Shown here piece by piece: positions 5,662 through 13,986 of a stretch of 16,120 nt of DNA. This DNA comes from JAZNGX01 sp045576675 (GTDB taxonomy: Bacteria; Bacillota; Clostridia; Monoglobales; Firm-18): the NCBI GenBank assembly GCA_045576675.1, contig JAZNGX010000083.1:1-16120 (forward strand). Reading direction: 5' to 3'. Under the pieces are notes generated by a model. The model saw nothing but the letters and a program-made list of their open reading frames with translations. It had not been told where the DNA came from and did no database searches. Every line of letters starts with the position of its first letter. Position 1 is the first letter of the stretch. A program made the position numbers and the translations under genes.

Positions 5662-7065
5662 ATGAAAAAAGAAACAATAAAAACTATAATATTAAGTCTG
5701 CTTATAATAAACTGCATTCAGCTTACGGCACAGATATGGCTTAATAAAAAGCTGTGGCCTGATGGCTACGATTTTTTCAGTTATGTAACAAATGTCCCCG
5801 TAATTGGTGATGTGGTGTCGTTTTTGAACAAAAATTCATCTGCCGGTCAGATTGCAGACACAACAACAATGCCTGACAAAATCGTAATCAACGGTGGCGG
5901 TGCAAGAACTGTTACCCACAGCAGTAACAATGATTTTTTTGAAATAATTGATTTTATATCGCCCTATATCGGCAAGGTTTTTTCAACTCAGGGGCAGGAG
6001 CTTACAGAGCAGGAGTGGCAGACAATGCTTCGCGGAAAATCGGTGTATGTTGAATTCGGTTTTCAGATAGATGCCCACAATCTTGCGGCAATATTCGATA
6101 CAACGGCTGTTGATGCTGCACGCTTCGGCAATGCAGATACAATGATTTTATATCCTGAGTCCGTTATAAACACCACCTCGGTGTGCTTTAAAAACAAGGC
6201 ATCGGGCACTATTATTAAATATTCTGTGGGCGGCGATACAGACAAGCTTGCAAAGTTTATTGAGGATAAAACAATCGGCAAAAAGCACGAGCATGCATTT
6301 GCTTTTGAGCTTCGTCTGGACGGCAATGCACAGTCTGCTGTTGAACGTAAGGTGCTTTTGGAATCAGACGTGTTGCTGACGATGGAAAGCGAGCCGCAAA
6401 GCAAGCTGATTGTTTCAAGCATATTCCGTGACGAGGACGCTGTCAGTGAAATCGGCGACAGCGTTTTAAATGCATTTGGATACAATCCCAGTCAGCTTAG
6501 AAAGACGGTTAATCAGGATGGCATAGTAAGCTACGTTGAAAACGGTGCAACTGTAAAAATATACCCTGACGGTCTTATAGAATACACTGCCGTTACGGTA
6601 AACGAGGGAATTAAAATTTCAGAAGCAAAGGCATCGTCCTCAACAATAGTAAACGAGGTATTAAATATTGCAGAAAAGGTTATTTCCAATGCAGGTATTG
6701 AGGATGAGGTTATATTAAAGCTGCGTACACCTCTTAATGAAACGGCGGTTGCATCATACAGTGCAGGCTTTGACCGTTATTACAACGGCTTGCCTGTTAT
6801 GACAGACGGCGGCAACACGCTTTCGGCTCAGTTTGAAAACGGTTATATAACACGTTTTAAAATCAGGCTTAACAATTTGTCACTTTCAGAAGCAAAGGCA
6901 ACTCCGCCAACAGTTATAAATACCATTGACAAGCTTTTTGAAAAAATCAACAGTGACAATCAAGTGCTTATTGACAATATTTACAGATGCTATTTTGTAA
7001 ACGGCGAGGGTGAGTACGCTGTAAGATGGTGCATTAAGCACGATGGTGAGATTACAGTTCCGTAG
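5662..7065 (+). CDS. yycH: YycH-like membrane-anchored regulator
   Basis: A 467-aa protein with one N-terminal membrane anchor (about residues 7-25) and a large extracytoplasmic part. The N-terminal pattern KKETIKTIILSLLIINCIQL followed by IWLNKKLWPDG, the length (B. subtilis YycH is about 455 aa) and the directly following yycI-like gene support the assignment. In Bacillus and Staphylococcus, YycH and YycI bind the WalK kinase and tune the WalRK cell-wall response. ATG 5662 is preferred over GTG 5653 because GGGTGG (5651-5656) is 5 nt upstream of it. No walR or walK lies next to it here, unlike the usual walRK-yycHI order. Sequence similarity is modest, so the name rests partly on gene pairing. 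Confidence 0.78.
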   Translation: MKKETIKTIILSLLIINCIQLTAQIWLNKKLWPDGYDFFSYVTNVPVIGDVVSFLNKNSSAGQIADTTTMPDKIVINGGGARTVTHSSNNDFFEIIDFISPYIGKVFSTQGQELTEQEWQTMLRGKSVYVEFGFQIDAHNLAAIFDTTAVDAARFGNADTMILYPESVINTTSVCFKNKASGTIIKYSVGGDTDKLAKFIEDKTIGKKHEHAFAFELRLDGNAQSAVERKVLLESDVLLTMESEPQSKLIVSSIFRDEDAVSEIGDSVLNAFGYNPSQLRKTVNQDGIVSYVENGATVKIYPDGLIEYTAVTVNEGIKISEAKASSSTIVNEVLNIAEKVISNAGIEDEVILKLRTPLNETAVASYSAGFDRYYNGLPVMTDGGNTLSAQFENGYITRFKIRLNNLSLSEAKATPPTVINTIDKLFEKINSDNQVLIDNIYRCYFVNGEGEYAVRWCIKHDGEITVP

Positions 7066-7076
7066 GAGGACAAATT

Positions 7077-7859
7077 ATGGAATGGAGCAGAGTTAAATCA
7101 ATTTTAATATGCGTGTTTGTCGTGGTAAATCTGATACTTTTAAAGGTTTATATTGACGGCAATACCTCGCAGATTATTGTGGATGAAGCAACACTTAAAA
7201 GCACTGCTATGGTGCTTTCGGGCAAAAACATATCTGTTGATGCAAAAATCATACCGGACAAGGCTTCGGATGTTTCTATATTCAACATTACAAACAAATA
7301 CAAAAGTGTAAGCGACCATGCTGCCGCTTTATATGAAAATGCCAGAATCGAAGGGCTTGATTATTTCAATCCCGAAAGCAGCTCTGTAAGCGGTGATGTT
7401 CTGACATACAAGGGCAAGGCACAGCCACTTAAAAACGTTAAAAAAGAGCTTAAAAAAATCGGTGCGTTAAGCTCGTATAATTACAGATGCACGCAAACAG
7501 ACAATTCTCTTTTATACAATGTTTTGTATGACGGCCTTTGCGTTAACGACACATATCTTAAGGTGACGGTTGAAGGCGACTTAATGGTTATAACGTTAAG
7601 CAACTGGCTTGCAGACAGTTATAAAAACACGGGCTTTTCGTCGGTTCGTACTGCACCTGAGGCACTTATAAGCTTTTCAAATGCAGTAAGCTTTGATACA
7701 CCTTTTGAAATTGTTTCGGTAACTCAAGGCTACCTTGCAGGTACAAGGCGTGGGGAAATACAAACCTCAACGGCGGCACCTGTATGGAAAATAACAGGTA
7801 AAAACGGTGCTAACTACTATGTTGATATGAGAAACGGAGATTTTCTTACAAATGACTAA
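7077..7859 (+). CDS. yycI: YycI-like membrane-anchored regulator
   Basis: A 260-aa protein. MEWSRVKSILICVFVVVNLI at the N-terminus is characteristic of YycI (often M-D/E-W-S-R-x-K), with a single membrane segment at about residues 6-25 and an extracytoplasmic domain of two similar lobes. YycI forms a complex with YycH and WalK in Bacilli. The ribosome site AGGAGGA (7064-7070) overlaps the yycH stop codon, and its own stop overlaps the start of the next gene by 8 nt, so the genes are translated as a block. Confidence 0.82.
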   Translation: MEWSRVKSILICVFVVVNLILLKVYIDGNTSQIIVDEATLKSTAMVLSGKNISVDAKIIPDKASDVSIFNITNKYKSVSDHAAALYENARIEGLDYFNPESSSVSGDVLTYKGKAQPLKNVKKELKKIGALSSYNYRCTQTDNSLLYNVLYDGLCVNDTYLKVTVEGDLMVITLSNWLADSYKNTGFSSVRTAPEALISFSNAVSFDTPFEIVSVTQGYLAGTRRGEIQTSTAAPVWKITGKNGANYYVDMRNGDFLTND

Positions 7860-8556
7860 GCAGGATATTCTTAACTTCGCAAAAGAAGCAGGGGCAGACA
7901 AGTGCGGCTTTGCACCTGTCAGAATATATGACGAGCTTTATCCGCGTCTTGAAAAACGCGGATTTGTTCCTTTTACACGTTCAAACCTTGAAATGCGTGT
8001 GAATCCATATCTGCACCTAAAATCGGTCAAGTCAATTATTGTTTGCCTTTTTAAGTATCGTGACGGTGAGGATAAAACAGTGGCACGCTATGCACGCGGC
8101 GGTGATTATCATCCGTATATTAAGGAACGCCTGCGTGAAATATGCAATAAAATGGGTGAACAAAACAAATATCGTCTGCTTGTTGATACAGGCGGCTTGT
8201 GTGACAGGTATCTTGCGTATCTTGCAGGGCTTGGGTATTATGGAAACAACAATCTTTTGTATTCTGACGGTCTTGGAAGCTATTTTAATATCGGGTCGAT
8301 TTTAACAGACGTGTATTTTGAGCCTGATGCACCTATAGATAAAAAATGCCTCGACTGCGGCTTGTGCATAGAAAAGTGTGTGGGCGGTGCGTTGGGCAGA
8401 GATTTTTCATTTGATGTTACAAAATGTGCGTCATATCTGACGCAGAAGAAGGAAGAGCTGAACAGTGATGAGCAGGCAATTGCAGCAAAGGGCGGGTACA
8501 CTCTTGGCTGCGACGTTTGTGCTGATGTTTGTCCGCTTAATAAAATGAGGGTTTGA
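7852..8556 (+). CDS. QueG-like reductase with two [4Fe-4S] sites, short form
   Basis: A 234-aa protein of the epoxyqueuosine reductase family (COG1600, DUF1730 plus double 4Fe-4S). QueG reduces epoxyqueuosine to queuosine in tRNA using cobalamin and iron-sulfur clusters. Seen here: ARYARGGDYH (about 78-87), the VDTGG segment with Asp112 matching the proposed catalytic acid, AGLGYYGNNN (125-134), cysteines 166, 169, 172, 176 as one cluster motif, and 192, 220, 223, 227 as the second. Full QueG proteins are about 380 aa and carry a C-terminal HEAT-like tRNA-binding part, which is absent. It may therefore act on another substrate or need a partner. It overlaps yycI by 8 nt and precedes rlmCD by 4 nt. 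Confidence 0.82.
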   Translation: MTKQDILNFAKEAGADKCGFAPVRIYDELYPRLEKRGFVPFTRSNLEMRVNPYLHLKSVKSIIVCLFKYRDGEDKTVARYARGGDYHPYIKERLREICNKMGEQNKYRLLVDTGGLCDRYLAYLAGLGYYGNNNLLYSDGLGSYFNIGSILTDVYFEPDAPIDKKCLDCGLCIEKCVGGALGRDFSFDVTKCASYLTQKKEELNSDEQAIAAKGGYTLGCDVCADVCPLNKMRV

Positions 8557-8560
8557 TTTT

Positions 8561-9883
8561 ATGAAGAAAAATGAGCAATACATTATTGATATAACAGGAA
8601 CAGGTGCCGAGGGTGAGGGTGTCGGCAGAATTGACAATATGGCTGTTTTTGTGCCTTATGCACTTCTGGGTGAAAGGGTTTTGGTGCATATCGTAAAGGT
8701 GCTTAAAAACTATGCGTTTGCTAAGCTTTTAGAGGTAATAGAGCCGTCACCTCACAGAATTCAGCCACTATGCCCTGTGTTTAAGCAGTGTGGCGGATGC
8801 AGTATGCAGCATGCTGATTATGAGTACGAGCTTGAGTTTAAAACCAACAAGGTAAGGGATTGCTTAAAGCGTATCGGCGGAATTGATGCAAGTGTTTTGC
8901 CCTGTGTCGGCTCGCCTGAAATGTACGGCTACAGAAACAAGGGGCAATTTGCTGTTTCAAAGGACGGAATAGGTTTCTATTCACCACGCAGTCACCGACT
9001 TGTGGACGGCAAAAACTGCCTTATACAAAACAAGATTGCACCTGATATAATAGAGGCTGTGAAGAATTATATGGATATTTGCAACGTTATGCCTTATGAC
9101 GAAGAAACGCATACTGGCAAAATTCGCAATGTGTTTATAAGAACTGTAAGCGGTGGTGTAATGGTGTGTGTTGTGAGCCGCGAGAAAAAGCTGCCTGATA
9201 CTGATTTGCTTGTGAAGCTGCTTTGTGATGCAGGTGCAACAGATGTGATTCTTAACATAAATTCAAAAAGAACAAATGTTGCTATGGGTGACGAAAACAT
9301 AGTACTTTACGGCAAAGATTTTGTTACAGATGAAATAGACGGAATAAGCTTTGAGATTTCTCCGTTGTCTTTTTATCAGATAAATTCAAAGCAGACAAAA
9401 AATTTATATGAATGTGCAGTGTCGCTTGCAGAGCTTGACAAGTCAAAAACTGTTTTTGACTTGTATTGCGGCATAGGCACCATAAGCCTTTATGCTGCAC
9501 GAAAAGCAGGCAGAGTTTTGGGTGTGGAAATAGTTCCGCAGGCAATTGAAAATGCAAAACGCAATGCAAATCTTAACGATATAGACAATGCAGAATTTTT
9601 CTGCGGCAAGGCAGAAGAGGTAACAAAAGCATTAGGTAAAGCAGATGTCGTTATAGTTGACCCTCCACGAAAGGGATGCGACGAAAAGCTTCTCAATACC
9701 ATAAAAAATATCAGCCCCGAAAAGGTTGTGTATGTTTCGTGCAATCCTGCAACTCTTGCACGCGATTTGAAAATACTTGAGCAATACGGATATCAGATAA
9801 CTTTTGTTCAGCCCTTTGATATGTTCCCTAGGACTTTTCATTGCGAAACTGTCTGTGCTTTGCAAAGACAGTCTTCGCAGTGA
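8561..9883 (+). CDS. rlmCD: 23S rRNA (uracil-5)-methyltransferase, RlmD/RlmCD type
   Basis: A 440-aa SAM-dependent methyltransferase of the TrmA/RlmD family that makes 5-methyluridine in 23S rRNA; in Firmicutes one enzyme often does both U747 and U1939. Domains: TRAM (about 1-62); [4Fe-4S] cysteines C71, C77, C80 and C153, spaced as in E. coli RlmD; a central domain; and a Rossmann fold with FDLYCGIG (299-306), DPPRKGC (367-373), the catalytic Cys394 in VSCNPATLARDL and Glu429 in the HCET motif. All catalytic residues are present. It is the last gene of the plus-strand run, ended by the bidirectional terminator. A TrmFO-independent tRNA m5U54 role is less likely given the iron-sulfur motif. 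Confidence 0.9.
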   Translation: MKKNEQYIIDITGTGAEGEGVGRIDNMAVFVPYALLGERVLVHIVKVLKNYAFAKLLEVIEPSPHRIQPLCPVFKQCGGCSMQHADYEYELEFKTNKVRDCLKRIGGIDASVLPCVGSPEMYGYRNKGQFAVSKDGIGFYSPRSHRLVDGKNCLIQNKIAPDIIEAVKNYMDICNVMPYDEETHTGKIRNVFIRTVSGGVMVCVVSREKKLPDTDLLVKLLCDAGATDVILNINSKRTNVAMGDENIVLYGKDFVTDEIDGISFEISPLSFYQINSKQTKNLYECAVSLAELDKSKTVFDLYCGIGTISLYAARKAGRVLGVEIVPQAIENAKRNANLNDIDNAEFFCGKAEEVTKALGKADVVIVDPPRKGCDEKLLNTIKNISPEKVVYVSCNPATLARDLKILEQYGYQITFVQPFDMFPRTFHCETVCALQRQSSQ

Positions 9884-9904
9884 TATATACTGATGACTCT
9901 ATAC

Positions 9905-9944
9905 AATAAATAAAACTCCCGATGTGTCGGGAGTTTTATTTATT
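9905..9944. terminator. Bidirectional terminator between rlmCD and the ABC exporter
   Basis: A perfect 18-bp inverted repeat (9905-9922 with 9927-9944) has a 4-nt TGTG loop. The AT-rich outer part provides a T tract in both directions. Its right arm includes two bases of the stop codon of the convergent ABC gene. It serves both converging operons. Confidence 0.92.
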
Positions 9945-11829
9945 ACGACAGTTCAAACATACCTGTATAAAGCTGATAATATTTTCCCTGCTGGGCGATA
10001 AGCTCATCGTGGTCGCCGCGTTCAATGATTTTGCCGTGTTCAAGCACCATAATGGCGTGTGAATTTCTTACAGTAGACAGACGGTGGGCAATAACAAACA
10101 CTGTTCTGCCAGACATAAGGCTATCCATACCCTTTTCAATAAGGCGTTCAGTACGTGTATCAATACTGCTTGTTGCCTCGTCAAGAATAAGCACCGGCGG
10201 GTCGGCAACTGCAGCTCTTGCAATTGCAAGAAGCTGACGTTGTCCCTGACTTAAATTAAGACCGTCACCTGTGATTACAGTATCATAACCATCGGCAAGC
10301 AGGCGTATAAAGGAATCGGCATTTGCAAGCTTTGCCGCATTTATAACTTCTTCGTCTGTAGCATCAAGCTTTCCGTAACGGATATTATCCATAACTGTTC
10401 CTGTAAACAAATGAGTATCCTGCAGAACAATGGACTGCGAACGGCGTAAATCAGCCTTTTTGATTTTATTTATATTAATATCATCATATCTTATCTTGCC
10501 GTCCGGCACATCGTAAAATCTGTTTATAAGATTTGTAATTGTAGTTTTTCCTGCACCGGTTGAGCCGACAAAGGCAATTCTCTGACCGGGGTTGGCATAA
10601 AGAGAAATCCCACGCAAAACAATTTTGTTTTCTTCATATCCAAAAACAACGTCATCAAATGTAACCTTGCCCTTTACCTCGGTATAGGTGATTGTTCCGT
10701 CCTTATGCGGATGCTTCCACGCCCATATGCCTGTACGCTCCGCACATTCACAAAGCTTGCCGTCATTATCATACTTTGCATTAACCAAAGTAACATAGCC
10801 GTTATCCTGCTCGGGCTGTTCGTTTAACACCTCAAAAATTCTCTCGGCACCTGCAAGTGCGTGCAGAATTGAGTTAAACTGCTGTGAAATCTGCGTTATC
10901 GGCTGAGAAAACGAACGTGTGTATTGCAGAAATGCCGCAAGTGAGCCTATATCAAAGCCGGTGGTTATAGAAAGCAATGCACCTGCCATAGCAGTGATTG
11001 CATAATGTGCATATGAAAGGTTACCCATAATAGGCATAATTACGTTTGCAAAGGCGTTTGCGCCATAAGCCGCATTGCGTAAATTTTCGTTCAACACATC
11101 AAAATCTGCTTTTGACTTTCTTTCGTGACAAAAGGCTTTTACGACCTTTTGACCCTCAATCATTTCTTCAATATATCCGTTTAATGCACCGATGGCTTTC
11201 TGCTGCTTTCCAAAAAACACTCCGCTTTTTCCGCCAACAGTTTTGATTATAAAAAGTATCAGCACAAGCATTGCAATAACTATCACTGTAAGCACAGGAT
11301 TTAAAAAAAGCATTGCAAAGAATACGCCTGTAACGGTAAGTGTTGATGAAATAAGCTGAACAAACGTGTTTGAAAGCATCTCACGGATTGCATCAATATC
11401 GTTGGTGAAACGGCTCATAAGCTCGCCGTGAACGTGTGTATCAAAATATTTAATTGGCAGCTTTTGCAAATGAGTAAAAAGCTCGTTTCTTATTTTAAAC
11501 AGTGTGCCAGTTGACACCTTAAGCATAATGCGTGAATAGGTATAAGATGCCATAGCGCCGACAAGGTAAACTGCCATCATTACGGATACGCCTCTTATAA
11601 GTCCTGACAAATCAGGGTTTTGCTGACCGATAAATGGCACAACGTAATTGTTTATAAGGGGCTTTAAGAAAAATGTACCTGCAATTGAAGCCGCTGCACT
11701 TATAAGCACAAGCACCACAACCAAAGCCAGATGAAGCTTATATTCCTTCATATAATTAATTATGCTGACTACAGTTTTTTTGGTGTCCTTTGGTTTCCGC
11801 ACAGGGCGCATATTATTACGCGGTGGCAT
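9943..11829 (-). CDS. ABC exporter subunit with the catalytically intact ATPase
   Basis: Half-transporter of a heterodimeric multidrug-type exporter (six-helix membrane domain about residues 20-330, ATPase about 390-628). Motifs in the 628-aa form: Walker A GSTGAGKTT (about 422-430), Q-loop LQD, an unusual signature LSQGQ (526-530, usual LSGGQ), Walker B LILDE with catalytic Glu551, and the AHRL switch His582. A linker of about 40 residues with WAWKHPH lies between membrane and ATPase parts. Start at 11829 is preferred: GGGAG (11843-11839) is 9 nt upstream, versus 3 nt for ATG 11835. It overlaps the upstream gene by 14 nt, so the two subunits are translated together. Resembles TM288/BmrD-type subunits; substrate unknown. 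Confidence 0.88.
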   Translation of the reverse strand: MPPRNNMRPVRKPKDTKKTVVSIINYMKEYKLHLALVVVLVLISAAASIAGTFFLKPLINNYVVPFIGQQNPDLSGLIRGVSVMMAVYLVGAMASYTYSRIMLKVSTGTLFKIRNELFTHLQKLPIKYFDTHVHGELMSRFTNDIDAIREMLSNTFVQLISSTLTVTGVFFAMLFLNPVLTVIVIAMLVLILFIIKTVGGKSGVFFGKQQKAIGALNGYIEEMIEGQKVVKAFCHERKSKADFDVLNENLRNAAYGANAFANVIMPIMGNLSYAHYAITAMAGALLSITTGFDIGSLAAFLQYTRSFSQPITQISQQFNSILHALAGAERIFEVLNEQPEQDNGYVTLVNAKYDNDGKLCECAERTGIWAWKHPHKDGTITYTEVKGKVTFDDVVFGYEENKIVLRGISLYANPGQRIAFVGSTGAGKTTITNLINRFYDVPDGKIRYDDININKIKKADLRRSQSIVLQDTHLFTGTVMDNIRYGKLDATDEEVINAAKLANADSFIRLLADGYDTVITGDGLNLSQGQRQLLAIARAAVADPPVLILDEATSSIDTRTERLIEKGMDSLMSGRTVFVIAHRLSTVRNSHAIMVLEHGKIIERGDHDELIAQQGKYYQLYTGMFELS

Positions 11830-13558
11830 TTTCATCAACTCCCTTCTGCTGTGACTCATATACCTCCTGATATATTTTATTGGTTTTTAATAGCTCTTCG
11901 TGGGTGCCTGTTGCATCTATTCTACCATTATCCATAACTATTATTTTATCTGCATCAATAACTGACGAAATACGCTGAGCAATTATAATTGTTGTGGTAT
12001 CGCAAAGGGTTGTTTTAAGAGCTGTTCGTATTTTTTTATCTGTCGCTGTATCAACGGCAGAGGTGCTGTCATCAAGAATTATTATTTTCGGCTTTTTAAG
12101 CAATGCTCTGGCGATGCAAAGTCTTTGTTTCTGTCCGCCTGAAAGGTTAACGCCGCCCTGACCGAGAACTGTGTCATAACCATCGGGGAACGAAGTTATA
12201 AAGTCGTGTGCCTGAGCAGAAATACAGGCGGTTTCAATCTGCTCATCTGTTGCATCAAGGCTGCCCCAACGCAAGTTTTCGCGGATTGTGCCTGAGAACA
12301 ACACATTGTTTTGCAGCACCATAGAAACGTTTTGCCTTAAGCTTTCAAGCTTATAGTCCTTAACATTAATGCCGCTTACCAGTATTTCGCCTTCTGTTGC
12401 ATCATAAAGGCGTGGAATAAGCTGAACAAGTGAAGATTTAGAAGAGCCTGTTCCGCCAAGGATACCAACCGTTTCGCCTGAATTGATTTTTAAGCATATA
12501 TCTTTAAGCACCGGCTTGTTTTTGATATATTCAAACGATACATTTTTAAATTCGATATCGCCGTTTTCAACCTGAGCATCACCTGCATTACTGTCATCAA
12601 TATCAGGAACTTCGTCAAAAACCTCAATGATACGCTGTATAGAAGCTCTTGAAAGCACCAGGTTTATAAAAAACATCGAAATCATCATAAGCGACATAAG
12701 TATCTGTGAAACGTAACTTATAAAGCTCATAAGCTGACCAGTCAGCATTGTGCCGCCGATTACCATATTGCCGCCAAACCAAAATATAGATATCATACAG
12801 GCATACATCGTAAGCTGCATTATCGGACCGTTACATATAAGAACCTTTTCAGCTTTAACCTGTGCGTTACGTACAGCGTCTGCTGCATCACGGAACTTCT
12901 GCGTTTCGTGATTTTCACGCACAAAGGCCTTTACAACACGTATGCCAATAAGGTTTTCCTGAATTATTGCGTTTAGTTTATCATATTTTTTCAGCATTCT
13001 GCCAAAGCGTGGATAAGCCATAACTGCGATTACTGCAAGGGCTGTACCCAAAAACGGCAGTGCAACAAGAAAGGTTGTTGTAAGCTGAGCGTTTATTGAC
13101 CGTGCCATAACAATTGCACAAACCAGCATAAAAGGCGACCTTGCCATCATTCTGATTGACATCATAAAGGCAACCTGCAGGTTTGTAACGTCGGTAGTAA
13201 GACGTGTTATAAGTGACGACGTGCTGAACTTATCTACATTTCTGAACGAAAAGTCCTGAATTTTATAAAAAAGCTTCTGGCGGATGCCCTTTGCAAAGCC
13301 TGTTGCAGCACGTGAAGCGGTAAATGCCGCACCTGCACCTGTTATCAGTGCAAACAGTGCCATTAGTATCATAGTAAGTCCCTTTTGCACTATGTATGTC
13401 ATATCACCGTTTTTCCCCATAGGTATTCCTATATCAATTATTTCTGACATAAGAAACGGAATTCTTACTTCCATTATAACCTCGCATATTACAAGCAAGG
13501 GTGTAAGTATGGCAAAAATTTTGTATTTGCCGATACATGGTATCAGTTTTTTTATCAT
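11816..13558 (-). CDS. ABC exporter subunit with the degenerate ATP site
   Basis: A 580-aa partner of the downstream half-transporter: six-helix domain (about 1-310) and ATPase (about 333-580). Its Walker A reads GGTGSSKSS (368-376), with Ser373 where the last glycine is expected; the signature LSGGQ (472-476) is canonical; Walker B ends LDD with Asp497 instead of Glu; and the switch residue is Gln528 (IIAQRI) instead of His. These changes together mark the non-hydrolysing site of TM287-type heterodimeric exporters. Its good LSGGQ pairs with the partner's intact Walker motifs to make the active site. Ribosome site GGGGAGG (13573-13567), 8 nt spacing. Promoter at 13582-13610. Substrate unknown. 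Confidence 0.88.
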   Translation of the reverse strand: MIKKLIPCIGKYKIFAILTPLLVICEVIMEVRIPFLMSEIIDIGIPMGKNGDMTYIVQKGLTMILMALFALITGAGAAFTASRAATGFAKGIRQKLFYKIQDFSFRNVDKFSTSSLITRLTTDVTNLQVAFMMSIRMMARSPFMLVCAIVMARSINAQLTTTFLVALPFLGTALAVIAVMAYPRFGRMLKKYDKLNAIIQENLIGIRVVKAFVRENHETQKFRDAADAVRNAQVKAEKVLICNGPIMQLTMYACMISIFWFGGNMVIGGTMLTGQLMSFISYVSQILMSLMMISMFFINLVLSRASIQRIIEVFDEVPDIDDSNAGDAQVENGDIEFKNVSFEYIKNKPVLKDICLKINSGETVGILGGTGSSKSSLVQLIPRLYDATEGEILVSGINVKDYKLESLRQNVSMVLQNNVLFSGTIRENLRWGSLDATDEQIETACISAQAHDFITSFPDGYDTVLGQGGVNLSGGQKQRLCIARALLKKPKIIILDDSTSAVDTATDKKIRTALKTTLCDTTTIIIAQRISSVIDADKIIVMDNGRIDATGTHEELLKTNKIYQEVYESQQKGVDENATA

Positions 13559-13581
13559 CAGCTCTTCCTCCCCATAATAAT

Positions 13582-13610
13582 ATTGTATAATTTTGATTTT
13601 TTATTGTCAA
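13582..13610 (-). promoter_or_regulatory. Sigma-A promoter of the ABC exporter operon
   Basis: Read leftward: TTGACA (13610-13605), a 17-nt spacer and TACAAT (13587-13582). Start should be near 13576, so the leader is under 20 nt and begins almost at the ribosome site. Confidence 0.75.
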
Positions 13611-13637
13611 TAATTGTTACAAATTATTAAAAAAGAA

Positions 13638-13666
13638 TTGAAAAAGAGTGGGCGTTGTGATAGAAT
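13638..13666 (+). promoter_or_regulatory. Orphan promoter reading into the hairpin-array element
   Basis: TTGAAA (13638-13643), a 17-nt spacer and TAGAAT (13661-13666), with TGA just before the -10 box. It is divergent from the ABC promoter and points into the 13708-13952 element and then the DUF4304-like gene. Confidence 0.6.
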
Positions 13667-13707
13667 AATTTCGTCTACGATGGTTATATAGCTGAAATTT
13701 AAACTAT

Positions 13708-13952
13708 ACAGTCTTTATATGCGGTGCACAGCACCGCAGCGATATGAATTCTTGCGAATTCTCGATATGTGCTTCGCACTCGATATGCCTGACGGCTCGA
13801 TATGTTGCCGACGCAACGAGAATTCATATCATATCGAGTTTGACCGAAGGGAAAACATATCGATTTTACGAAGTGAAAATATCGAGCAAACTTTAGTTTG
13901 CATATCGACAAAAATTTTGTCCCTGACTTGACAAAATCATATAAAGATTGTC
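13708..13952. mobile_element. MITE-like 245-bp element packed with small hairpins
   Basis: Imperfect terminal inverted repeats (13708-13721 and 13939-13952, 13 of 14 match) bound the element. Inside, CGATATG occurs four times forward (13740, 13763, 13781, 13798), and its reverse complement CATATCG, or the shorter ATATCG, occurs four times (13830, 13856, 13879, 13901). Between them lie short hairpins: 8-bp 13720-13738, GAATTC pair 13746-13761, GTGC/GCAC 13769-13779, GCC/GGC 13787-13796, GTTGC/GCAAC 13804-13817, GCAAAC/GTTTGC 13886-13901. An 11-bp helix 13741-13751/13820-13830 closes the left group. No ORF is plausible. It looks like a non-coding mobile or extragenic repeat; I recall similar punctuated hairpin repeats in gut Clostridia but cannot name a family. 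Confidence 0.65.
13910..13941. repeat. 32-nt direct repeat, copy 1
   Basis: Matches 15463-15494 at 31 of 32 positions. It contains an 8-bp hairpin, ATTTTGTC/GACAAAAT, with an 8-nt loop. This copy forms the right end of the hairpin-array element. Confidence 0.85.
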
Positions 13953-13986
13953 GAAAAAAGTCGAAACGAAGAAAGGCGAAACTGTT

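Noticed and set aside
6063..6485. 140-aa minus-strand ORF inside yycH
   Set aside because: Antisense shadow with a low-complexity serine-rich translation and no ribosome site; yycH is well supported.
13737..13907. CRISPR array based on repeated CGATATG
   Set aside because: Repeat units are only 7 nt, flip orientation halfway, spacers are 10-20 nt and self-complementary, and no cas genes are near.
13928..13956. TTGACA inside repeat copy 1 as promoter of the DUF4304-like gene
   Set aside because: No -10 box at 16-18 nt spacing; TATAAA is only 6 nt away.
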